A stretch of 64,000 nt of DNA from an uncultured Eubacteriales bacterium. GTDB lineage: Bacteria > Bacillota > Clostridia > Oscillospirales > Acutalibacteraceae. This document shows, piece after piece, positions 55,626 to 63,556 of the stretch. Every line of letters starts with the position of its first letter. Within the stretch, counting starts at the first letter, position 1. A program made the position numbers and the translations under genes. The notes under the pieces were generated by a model, which saw only the letters and a list, made by a program, of their open reading frames with translations, made no database searches and was not told the origin of the DNA. The stretch lies in contig CAKUUD010000004.1 of assembly GCA_934692675.1 (NCBI GenBank), positions 62,001 to 126,000 of the forward strand, read 5' to 3'.

Positions 55626-56252
55626 TTATTTAACATAACTTAATTTTTCATAGCTAACCATTTGTCGGAGCGGCGACGGTCTTCTACATACGTGTTTGGG
55701 ATGATATTTTCTCCTTGGGATTAAAATCGGCGGGTCTTTTTTCAATTTCTGAATGTCGTATTTTATCATTCCTATTTTTGCAAATTGATACTTGGGACGA
55801 ATGTTTTCCTCGATAAACGATTTCATATTTTCCATGGAATTAACGCAGGTCTTGCTGTCATTGGAAACAAAATATATTTCAAATTTTTTAATAAAAGGAG
55901 TTTCGCCAAAGCTACCAAAAAAATTCCGCGCGGCATTTTCGTTCATAACAAGTATTTCTGAAGCGTTGTTATAATTCTTTTTAATGTAGCATTCGCTTTG
56001 CGATTCGCTGCTAAATTTATAAGAACGAGCATCAAAAACCCCTCCCAGCGCGGAATAATCCAAGCCGTCATGCACAACAAAAACGGTTAAAGAAAACCTT
56101 TGAAAACATTTTGATTTAATATCCTCTGGAGTTTTTAAATATTCTACTTCGGAGGAATAATAACTTTCAACGGAAGGCTTTACAGCGCCTCCGTCAAAGC
56201 ATATTGCGCATGTAAAAAATAACATTAAACTAATTAAAAATAATTTTTTCAT
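55626..56252 (-). CDS. Exported protein of unknown function
   Basis: About 208 residues with a signal peptide (MKKLFLISLMLFFTCAICF). Not obviously a member of the MNKKLLSG family. The mature part has scattered cysteines and a basic, proline-rich end (LIPRRKYHPKHVCRRPSPLR). No known domain is recognised. The start at 56252 fits a normal signal peptide; an ATG three codons upstream is the alternative. Confidence 0.7.
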   Translation of the reverse strand: MKKLFLISLMLFFTCAICFDGGAVKPSVESYYSSEVEYLKTPEDIKSKCFQRFSLTVFVVHDGLDYSALGGVFDARSYKFSSESQSECYIKKNYNNASEILVMNENAARNFFGSFGETPFIKKFEIYFVSNDSKTCVNSMENMKSFIEENIRPKYQFAKIGMIKYDIQKLKKDPPILIPRRKYHPKHVCRRPSPLRQMVSYEKLSYVK

Positions 56253-56293
56253 ACAACTCATCTTTCGTTGATTTTTTAATAGTAATTTGTTGT

Positions 56294-56322
56294 ATTATAT
56301 CACAAAAATTAAAATGGCACAA
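56294..56322 (-). promoter_or_regulatory. Promoter of the exported protein at 55626
   Basis: TTGTGC and TATAAT, 17 bases apart on the minus strand, with TG one base before the -10. The gap from 56323 to 56469 shows no gene. Confidence 0.6.
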
Positions 56323-56469
56323 TGCTATAATTATGTTTTTATTAATCTTCAGTTGAAAAATGATTTTTTGAAATCTTATTCATAAATTATTCATTTAATT
56401 AATAAAATATATTCACTTTTCACAAATTCAACACAATTTTCCACAGACGGGCATTAAAAAATCAGATTG

Positions 56470-56498
56470 TTGACAACTTTTTTGAAAAAAGATAGAAT
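56470..56498 (+). promoter_or_regulatory. Promoter of tRNA-Ala
   Basis: Perfect TTGACA and TAGAAT, 17 bases apart, ending 16 bases before the tRNA. Confidence 0.8.
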
Positions 56499-56514
56499 AT
56501 ATATAATTCCTTGT

Positions 56515-56590
56515 GGGCTTATAGCTCAGTTGGTAGAGCGCCGCGTTCGCAATGCGGAGGCCAGGGGTTCGAATCCCCTTAAGTCCACCA
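56515..56590 (+). tRNA. tRNA-Ala, anticodon CGC
   Basis: A complete cloverleaf of 76 bases. The acceptor stem GGGCTTA/TAAGTCC contains the G3-U70 wobble pair that is the alanine identity element. D arm GCTC..GAGC, anticodon loop TTCGCAA (anticodon CGC, reading GCG), T arm AGGGG-TTCGAAT-CCCCT, and an encoded CCA end. In an AT-rich genome a dedicated CGC alanine tRNA is less expected than the UGC form. Confidence 0.95.
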
Positions 56591-56626
56591 TACCAATACC
56601 TCAATCTAGATACAATGTAGTTTTTA

Positions 56627-56720
56627 TGTAACGATTACTTCTTTAATTTTGGAAATAATCGTTAATTTTTTTTATCTCTAAAAAATATAATCGTTACATA
56701 AGATGAGCAATCGTTACAAA
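56627..56720. repeat. Four copies of a TAATCGTTACA-like motif
   Basis: Copies at 56627-56638 (inverted), 56656-56664, 56688-56699 and 56708-56719. The first two form an inverted repeat (TAACGATTA with TAATCGTTA, 18-base loop) followed by ATTTTTTTTATC, which may act as the tRNA terminator. The other two lie just upstream of the promoter at 56731 and could be operator sites. Confidence 0.6.
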
Positions 56721-56730
56721 TTTGCACCCA

Positions 56731-56759
56731 TTTTGAATTTAAAAAATCCATGATATAAT
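56731..56759 (+). promoter_or_regulatory. Promoter in front of the recD2 remnant
   Basis: TTTTGA and perfect TATAAT, 17 bases apart, with TG one base before the -10, upstream of the ATG at 56805. Confidence 0.55.
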
Positions 56760-56804
56760 TAAACGAAAAAAGAGAAAACATTTATTTTATATAGGTAAGA
56801 AAAA

Positions 56805-57021
56805 ATGAACGAAATAAGTAGAGTAGTTGAACGGATAACGTATCTTATCAATTAAAGTGGGTGCGGGGTAATAATAAAAGTAAGGTCAAAAGCTTTGAAA
56901 ATGCTTTTGACCTTAGGATATAGTTTTAGAAATAAAAGAATTGTGCTTTGAAAGACTACCTCAGACTTATAATATTGATGGTATTTCTGATATACAAGTC
57001 CTATCTCCTATGAAAAAATAA
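56805..57021 (+). pseudogene. recD2: Remnant of a RecD2-type helicase gene
   Basis: Two fragments remain. The first has an AGGT ribosome site, an ATG and 16 codons (MNEISRVVERITYLIN) that resemble the N-terminus of RecD2, then a stop. The second (about 56917-57021) reads LCFERLPQTYNIDGISDIQV then LSPMKK and a stop, matching the conserved region just before the RecD2 central helicase motif. Several hundred codons between them are gone. The second match is convincing; the first is suggestive. Confidence 0.6.
56882..56914. repeat. Perfect 12-bp hairpin in the pseudogene
   Basis: AAGGTCAAAAGC and GCTTTTGACCTT with a nine-base loop, lying between the two recD2 fragments. No T run follows on the plus strand. 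It could be a relic end of an IS200/IS605-type element, a terminator on the minus strand, or a small non-autonomous element. Confidence 0.6.
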
Positions 57022-57081
57022 TTAAACGGTTTGAGAATAAATTTATTTTATAGAAACCCATAGGATGAAATTCTTATATAA

Positions 57082-57339
57082 ACACATAAGAAGTGGAATT
57101 GCAAATGTCTTATAGTGTCTGCACTAAAATAGGAAACTGCCAAAAAAATAAGTCTATCAAGTTTTATGAGATTTGTTAAAGGGAAAAGTAGTCTAATGAT
57201 ATATGAAAAGTGGGAAAATCTTAAAGTCAAACATAGGAACCTAGCATTTTGGTGTAAAAGATATTATGTAGCTATTATATTATTTTTCTCATTCTTATGT
57301 AAAACTTTTACTCAACAGATAGATACTATATTACTTTAA
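57082..57339 (+). pseudogene. tnpA: Remnant of an IS200/IS605-family transposase (TnpA)
   Basis: Conserved pieces of the small Y1 transposase in one frame: THKKWNCKCLIV (the usual THTKWNCKYHIVF), then a stop and a large deletion, then KKISLSSFMRFVKGKSSLMI, YEKWENLKVKHRN and LAFWCKRYYV (the usual FWCKGYYVDTVG), after which the sequence diverges to a stop. The catalytic HUH motif is in the deleted part. It is inactive and marks past insertion of a mobile element. Confidence 0.75.
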
Positions 57340-57415
57340 TATACACCAAACCACAACTCGAAAAAGATGATTCTAAAACTACCGTATTGCAAAAAACAGC
57401 ACAAAAATAAAACAG

Positions 57416-57868
57416 TTAAAAATGTTTTGAAGCAATAGTAAGTGACTTATGAGTTTTAATTTTGTGATTTCTTAAATATCTTAAGCAAAAATTTACTGAT
57501 AAAAATATAACAATATTTAAAAACACATACTTCCCATTAAAAATAAATCCATTCATAATATATTGACTCAGTGACTGATTCTCTCTCCAAACTGGTAGTA
57601 CATTATAACATATAACATCTATAAAAAAGCTATAAATCAATATAGAAAATATACTTAAAACCGCATTAGCCTTAGGAACAAACCCATTTACAAGACGAAT
57701 GAAGATTGTTGTAAGTAAAAATGAACTTACTTCAATAATCAAAAATGTTAAATCAAAATTAAAAAATATGATTATTGATAAATATATAAACCATATACAC
57801 TTAAAAGCATCTGCTATTTTACGATTTTTATCATACTGACTGAACATCAAAATTAATGAATTCCACAC
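57416..57868 (-). CDS. Small integral membrane protein of unknown function
   Basis: 150 residues, about four hydrophobic helices, starting with a GTG (MWNSLILMFSQYDKN) that follows GGAG by nine bases. No family recognised. It is the last gene of a five-gene run after the dikinase gene (75 bases), so it may be co-transcribed. Confidence 0.65.
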   Translation of the reverse strand: MWNSLILMFSQYDKNRKIADAFKCIWFIYLSIIIFFNFDLTFLIIEVSSFLLTTIFIRLVNGFVPKANAVLSIFSILIYSFFIDVICYNVLPVWRENQSLSQYIMNGFIFNGKYVFLNIVIFLSVNFCLRYLRNHKIKTHKSLTIASKHF

Positions 57869-57943
57869 AATAAAACTCTCCTTTTTTAGATTAATTGCAA
57901 TATTTTACAAAATAAAATTTAAAACTTTTATTTTCAACTAAAT

Positions 57944-60565
57944 TTATATAGAAACAGAAAATCGCGAAAGAGGTATTTTAAAAGGTGAACAAGAAATATA
58001 ATCAAAGCCAAGATTTTTAAAAAAAATTATAGATTCATGATCCCCTGCATGTTCTCCACATACACCTATTTCCAAATTTGGATTAACTTTTTTGCTAAGC
58101 GTCATTGCCATTTTAATCAATGCACCTACCCCTGCTTGATCAAGAGTAAAAAATGGATCAAATTTACAAATATTATTTTCAATGTAGTGATTCAAAAAAT
58201 TATGTGAATCGTCACGGCTAATTCCTAAAGTCAATTGAGTTAAATCATTTGTACCAAAACTTAAAAAATCAACTTCAGAAGCAATTTCGTCAGCCAAAAT
58301 TGCTGCACGAGGAATTTCAATCATTGCACCAATTTTATACTTCATAGAGGCATCTTTTATCATATTATCCGCAACTTGATTAATAATTTTTTTAATAAAT
58401 TTTATTTCCTTAACATCACCCACAAAAGGAATCATAATTTTAGGAGTAATAGTGCAGTTATGATCTTCTTGTACTGTTAGCGCAGCACTGATTATAGCTT
58501 TAGTTTGTATCTCAATAATTTCTGGATAAGATATCAACAATCTGCATCCACGATGACCCATCATGGGGTTGCTTTCTTTTAATTTTTCTATAGTTTTTTC
58601 AATATTTTCAACCGAATCATTTAAATTTTTTGATAAACTCACAATTTCACTTTTTAATCTGGGCAAAAACTCATGTAATGGTGGATCAATAAGACGAACT
58701 GTTAGAGGTTTATCTTTCAATATTTTAAACATTTCTTTGAAATCTTTTTCTTGAAAAAGTAAAAGCTTTTCAAGCTTATCATGTCGCTGAGTTTCTGATG
58801 AAGCTAAAATCATTTGTTGCATTAATTTTATGCGTTCCGATTCAAAAAACATATGTTCGGTTCTGCACAATCCAATGCCTTTTGCACCTAAATTTATAGA
58901 CTTTAAAACATCTTTTGCATTGTCCGCATTCGCATATACCTTAAGATTACTCTGTGAATCCGCAATATCCAAAAATTTGGATATATCTTCTGAAAAAGTA
59001 AATGTTGTCATTTCAAGTTTATCAAAATAAATATTACCTGTAGAGCCGTCAATGGAAATAAAATCTCCCTCGTTAATGATGAATTTTCCAACTGAAAAAC
59101 TTTTTTCAGAAATATTAATTTTTTCACATCCCGAAACCCAAGGTTTACCCATACCGCGTGCTATTACAGCAGAATGGGAAGTTGCCCCACCAGAAATTGT
59201 TAGAATTCCGCTTACAAAATTCATGCTTGAAATATCTTCTGCTGACATTTCATTTTTTACCAAAATTGTATTTTGACATTTTTCATTATAAATTTCAGCT
59301 GCTTTTGTTGAAAAAACAACCCGCCCTGCAGCTACTCCCTTAACCAACCCAACACCTTTGGTTATTTTAAGAGCATTTTTTAAATATTCAGGTTTAAAAA
59401 AAGAATACAATAGAGATTCAATTTCATGTAAAGATAATTTTGATAAAACATCCTTTTTAGATAATTTATTTTCATCAATTAAATCTAATGCAATTTTAAC
59501 TGATGCTCGTGCGCTTCGTTTCCCATCGCAAGATTTAGTTATGTAAATATCACCTTCATTTAATATAATAAACTCTACATATTGCATATTTCCAAAAGCC
59601 ATTTCTATCTTTTTTACAACTTTTTCTAATTTTTTATATGATTTCAAATTCAATTTACTAAATTGTTCAATTGGCATTAAAGTAAAGGCTACTTCAGAAT
59701 AAACGTCCGACTGTATATCCATTGAAATATCGCCAAAAAGGCATTTTTTACCCGTGATAGGATGTCTAGTAAATACTGACCCTTTAATTATTTTACCGGT
59801 ATTCATATAATTATCATCCACCATAGATTGCACTATAACTGAAACCCCTACAGTTTTATCCATATTTTGCAATTCACGGTATCTAGTAGCTCTTGGACTA
59901 TTCCAACATTCAAAAATGAATTTAATTATCTCAGCTAACTGTTTTTTCGGATTTTCCGGGAATTCATCGCCAGTTTTTTGTTTATAAATCCTTTTATATC
60001 CCACTATTTTCTCTTCGAAAGTTCCTAGGATATTTTCAAATTCAGACCTATCAATTTTTTCAATAACAGTAGAATAATTTTTTATAAATTCTAAATATTT
60101 AGAGCAAACAACATCTTTTTTCGCTCCTTGTTTTATTAATTTCCTAACAGCTAATTCATTTATACCAACATTCAGCAAAGTATCAGGCATACAAGGAATT
60201 GAATCTTTAGAACCTACTTGAACTGAAAGTAATAGTGGAAACTTCTTGGATTCGTTCATAGAAACGTCATTATAACAAAACTTTTTATTTGTTAAATTTT
60301 CTAATCGCAATATAGATTTACAGATATAATTTTCAATTTTTTTATTTAAAACAAAATTATTTTCACAGTAATTTTTATAAACCTCTGTTGTTAGTATAAA
60401 CCCCATAGGAATAGGAATTTTAAAATTGGACATCTTAATTAAAGATAAACCCCTATTGCCTAATAATTCTTTCGAATAATTAACTGTATTGTCCGTATTG
60501 CCAATAAATTTAACATAGTCACTATAAAATTTTTGCTTTGAAATTATATCATCTATTTTTTGCAT
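57944..60565 (-). CDS. ppdK: Pyruvate, phosphate dikinase
   Basis: 873 residues, the full length of the family. The N-terminal ATP-grasp part has GNRGLSLIKMSNFKIPIPMGF and GVSVIVQSMV; the central phospho-histidine domain has GGATSHSAVIARGMGKPWVSG with H464; the C-terminal TIM barrel has LCRTEHMFF, RLIDPPLHEFLP, GTNDLTQLTLG and GVCGEHAGD. It interconverts pyruvate, ATP and phosphate with PEP, AMP and pyrophosphate. The N-terminal 60 residues are poorly conserved. Confidence 0.93.
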   Translation of the reverse strand: MQKIDDIISKQKFYSDYVKFIGNTDNTVNYSKELLGNRGLSLIKMSNFKIPIPMGFILTTEVYKNYCENNFVLNKKIENYICKSILRLENLTNKKFCYNDVSMNESKKFPLLLSVQVGSKDSIPCMPDTLLNVGINELAVRKLIKQGAKKDVVCSKYLEFIKNYSTVIEKIDRSEFENILGTFEEKIVGYKRIYKQKTGDEFPENPKKQLAEIIKFIFECWNSPRATRYRELQNMDKTVGVSVIVQSMVDDNYMNTGKIIKGSVFTRHPITGKKCLFGDISMDIQSDVYSEVAFTLMPIEQFSKLNLKSYKKLEKVVKKIEMAFGNMQYVEFIILNEGDIYITKSCDGKRSARASVKIALDLIDENKLSKKDVLSKLSLHEIESLLYSFFKPEYLKNALKITKGVGLVKGVAAGRVVFSTKAAEIYNEKCQNTILVKNEMSAEDISSMNFVSGILTISGGATSHSAVIARGMGKPWVSGCEKINISEKSFSVGKFIINEGDFISIDGSTGNIYFDKLEMTTFTFSEDISKFLDIADSQSNLKVYANADNAKDVLKSINLGAKGIGLCRTEHMFFESERIKLMQQMILASSETQRHDKLEKLLLFQEKDFKEMFKILKDKPLTVRLIDPPLHEFLPRLKSEIVSLSKNLNDSVENIEKTIEKLKESNPMMGHRGCRLLISYPEIIEIQTKAIISAALTVQEDHNCTITPKIMIPFVGDVKEIKFIKKIINQVADNMIKDASMKYKIGAMIEIPRAAILADEIASEVDFLSFGTNDLTQLTLGISRDDSHNFLNHYIENNICKFDPFFTLDQAGVGALIKMAMTLSKKVNPNLEIGVCGEHAGDHESIIFFKNLGFDYISCSPFKIPLSRFSVSI

Positions 60566-60598
60566 AAACGTTCTCCAAATTTTTTCTTTATTTTAAAA

Positions 60599-61444
60599 TC
60601 ACGATTTAGCATCCCATATTTCGAAAACATGTATTTTGAATCCTTCATAAAAATTGAGCATAATAACTAAGGGAATTTCTTCGCTAAAATCATGGGAAAA
60701 TTTAACTATATTTTTTACACATTTCTCATATACTTCAAAAAAAATTTTTCTGTTTAAACAATTTTCTATAACCGGTATACTATTTTGTAATTCATTTATG
60801 TCATATCCTGATTTAGACAACATATGAATACGTTTTTGCCTGGAAATTTTATATTTTTCATGCTCAATATGATTTAATTCCACATGATTCCATATATATT
60901 TAGAAGGTAAGTCCGATAAATACCACGGTACATATGCTACAGAATGGCACACATTTCGTCCCTTTGTCAGTTCACCGCAGTCAAATCCCGGTCCAACATA
61001 TTCCATAGAAATAGAATTATTCCAATCTATTAAAATATTCATAGCTCCCGAAATATAATGTCTCTTAACGAAACTTCCTGTAAAATATATTGACGGATGA
61101 CAAAAACATAATAAAATGGCACAAGGATTAGATTCACGACATTCTTTTAAAAAATTGTTTATATTTTCAACCTTTAGATCTCTACCACTTGGTAATCCGG
61201 TCCACCTTTGTAACGGCGCATCTGGTCGGCACATTACTATGTCACCCAATTTTTTTTTTATAAATTCAATACTTTTATCAGATATATAACTATCAATAAT
61301 TACGCCAATAGGTACGACCGGTAATCCATATAAATAAGCTCTCAATAATCCTTTACATTTTCTATATTTTTCAAATTCAAAAAGTTTTTTACCAGCATCA
61401 CAATTTAAATCAAAAAATATAAATTCTTCACAATCAACATTCAA
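60599..61444 (-). CDS. Unknown protein in the dikinase gene run
   Basis: 281 residues, no recognised family. Segments such as LYGLPVVPIGVIIDSYIS, MCRPDAPLQRWTGLPSGRDL and SISMEYVGPGFDCGELTKGR have the order and flavour of an ATP-grasp domain of the PEP-synthase type, but key residues cannot be confirmed, so a degenerate or divergent ATP-grasp fold is only a suggestion. It lies 33-35 bases from its neighbours, between the two dikinase-like genes. Confidence 0.7.
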   Translation of the reverse strand: MNVDCEEFIFFDLNCDAGKKLFEFEKYRKCKGLLRAYLYGLPVVPIGVIIDSYISDKSIEFIKKKLGDIVMCRPDAPLQRWTGLPSGRDLKVENINNFLKECRESNPCAILLCFCHPSIYFTGSFVKRHYISGAMNILIDWNNSISMEYVGPGFDCGELTKGRNVCHSVAYVPWYLSDLPSKYIWNHVELNHIEHEKYKISRQKRIHMLSKSGYDINELQNSIPVIENCLNRKIFFEVYEKCVKNIVKFSHDFSEEIPLVIMLNFYEGFKIHVFEIWDAKS

Positions 61445-61479
61445 TACGTTACTTCATCCCTTCGCATTTTAGCAATATT

Positions 61480-63534
61480 TTAATTATTTAAAAAAGATAT
61501 TCGCTCAGAACCTGCAAGTGCAGGAGTTACAGCATCTATTACGCATGATTTACCATCTTTAAAATCATTCATAAAATCTCTGCCGATTTTTATAGCTGGA
61601 ATGCCTTTTTCACGTAAAAGAACAGCGAAGTGACATAATAAAGAGCAATCTTCAAAAACAAACCCAATTTTATCAGGCAAATATTTTCTCAACAATTTTA
61701 ATAATGCAATATCTGGCTTGTGACAGAAAAAAACTATATTTTCATTGCTTTTTTGATTTTCATCGGTTAAATCATGAAAATGTGTATCTATTGAGTTTGT
61801 ATCCGTATTTGAAACGTGAACAATTTTTCCACTGACTAGACCCTGAGAAACTATTCCCTCTTCTATATCTGTTTTTGAAATACTAACATTCGAATCATTT
61901 TTCACATAATCCATTAAAAAAGGAATCATATTTTCACTTTTCGGTTCTTTTAACATACCGAATTCTAAAGTTATATCTGAACCATTTGATAATTTTTCAA
62001 AAAGATCAATAATACCATTTATATTTTTATAGGATAGCGAAACTAGTACACTATTATCTAAATAAGAGCAAAAAAGTACATGTCCTTCAACAATTTGATA
62101 CCAAGAATTTTGAAGTATCTCATTTCTTGACACAATTTTTCTATTATTATCTACTACATATTGACTTGTAGGCACAACACCTTTAGATATAAAGTTCCCA
62201 TACGTTATTTCAAGTATATATCCTTCGGATGTTTTCTGTATTATTCCTGTATAAATCGGATCAAGAATTTCTTGAATTATAGTAGAGGTTATCCAATAAT
62301 CATCTTTAGTCAAGCAATAATATTCATTCAGGCATTCATTGATATTTTTAAATTTAGGATAAGAGTTAACAGTATATTTATCACACACCGGAATATATCT
62401 GGTCAAATTTGATTTATCGCCTATAAAACTTCTAATTACCTTACCATTCGTATGTTCAGGATAGGTTATTACCGCATTATGCCCTATACAGTATAAAGAT
62501 TTTTTTAATTCAATAGGAGGAGAATCAGTATGCTCAAAACAATTGTTTTGAATAAAGACATAAGCATCAGAAGATAAAGTATCTGTTTTTTGAGCAGACA
62601 ATCGTAAATTAAACTTATCATGAGAAATCAACTGTTTTGGGATTGAAGATAAATTCTTACTATTTACAAAATGTAGACCACTTTTTACTTTTGTTATACT
62701 ACTCAAAGGTCTGCACTGCAAAAAAATCAGTTCAGAGTCTACCATGGACCATTCAATGTCAAGAGGATAATTTAGTTTTTTTTCAAGTTCTTTGGACTTT
62801 TGTGCTAATAATAACAAACTATCACGTGGTAAAATGTCTTTATCACTTACAAGTTTATATTTTTCGTCTTTTACACTTACAAGCACGTCTGTCCCGTTTA
62901 CTTTTCCTGATACAAGTTTATCACCAATTCCTTCAATAAAACTAATTATCATCTCTTTTTTACTGTAAGAAAGAGGGTTTGATGAAAATATTACGCCCGA
63001 ATAGTCCGCATTAATCTTCTGTTGAATAATAACTCCCATTTTTCCTTTACTGTCTTTTACTTTTGATAAACCGTTGATAACTTTTTTAATATTATCAATC
63101 AATTCTTCGAATGACATATTTCCCATAATTGTATCGAACTGACCTGCTTTGCTATCCTCAAAAGAATCTTCATTGGTGCATGAGGAACGTACAGCTACAG
63201 GATATCTGCCATTAACAGATAAATGCTTTATTGATTCACGAAGAGAATTTTTAAAATCGTCACTTTCAATTGTACACAAATCATCAGTAGCCTCAATGAG
63301 TACCGTATCAGGAATTTTATATCCATATTCATGGAGCAATGATAGACCGTACGCCTTGCCTCCAAACGTTTCAGGTAATACTCGGCTTTTAATCTTAATA
63401 TCATCGGAAACATTCATAATTTGTAATTTTTTTTGTTCATTAGATTTTGCAAATACATTGAATTGTAACAATCCAAAACTAATCGACATCACAAATAAAC
63501 AACATATTACAACAATTTTTCTAAAAAATTTCAT
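61480..63534 (-). CDS. Exported protein with ATP-grasp and phospho-histidine domains
   Basis: 684 residues from MKFFRKIVVICCLFVMSISF, a clear signal peptide or membrane anchor. Residues about 55-285 form a PEP/pyruvate-binding ATP-grasp domain (GGKAYGLSLLHEYGYKIPDT, VAVRSSCTNED, GVIIQQKINADYSGVIFSSN, DIEWSMVD, FLQCRPL). A middle region of about 280 residues is unrecognised. The last 120 residues form a swivelling phospho-histidine domain with H635 in LLCHFAVLLREKGIPAI. No PEP-binding TIM barrel is present. The domain order is that of rifampin phosphotransferase, not of PPDK. Export of such an enzyme is unusual. Substrate unknown. Confidence 0.85.
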   Translation of the reverse strand: MKFFRKIVVICCLFVMSISFGLLQFNVFAKSNEQKKLQIMNVSDDIKIKSRVLPETFGGKAYGLSLLHEYGYKIPDTVLIEATDDLCTIESDDFKNSLRESIKHLSVNGRYPVAVRSSCTNEDSFEDSKAGQFDTIMGNMSFEELIDNIKKVINGLSKVKDSKGKMGVIIQQKINADYSGVIFSSNPLSYSKKEMIISFIEGIGDKLVSGKVNGTDVLVSVKDEKYKLVSDKDILPRDSLLLLAQKSKELEKKLNYPLDIEWSMVDSELIFLQCRPLSSITKVKSGLHFVNSKNLSSIPKQLISHDKFNLRLSAQKTDTLSSDAYVFIQNNCFEHTDSPPIELKKSLYCIGHNAVITYPEHTNGKVIRSFIGDKSNLTRYIPVCDKYTVNSYPKFKNINECLNEYYCLTKDDYWITSTIIQEILDPIYTGIIQKTSEGYILEITYGNFISKGVVPTSQYVVDNNRKIVSRNEILQNSWYQIVEGHVLFCSYLDNSVLVSLSYKNINGIIDLFEKLSNGSDITLEFGMLKEPKSENMIPFLMDYVKNDSNVSISKTDIEEGIVSQGLVSGKIVHVSNTDTNSIDTHFHDLTDENQKSNENIVFFCHKPDIALLKLLRKYLPDKIGFVFEDCSLLCHFAVLLREKGIPAIKIGRDFMNDFKDGKSCVIDAVTPALAGSERISFLNN

Positions 63535-63556
63535 AAAATCACACTCCATTTTTGCT

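Noticed and set aside
56400..56460. TTTTCCACA-like DnaA box upstream of the tRNA
   Set aside because: A single imperfect box with no cluster and no dnaA or dnaN nearby; not an origin.
57048..57230. 60-codon minus-strand ORF in the pseudogene region
   Set aside because: It lies antisense to the recD2 and tnpA debris, has no ribosome site, and the transposase reading on the plus strand explains the sequence better.
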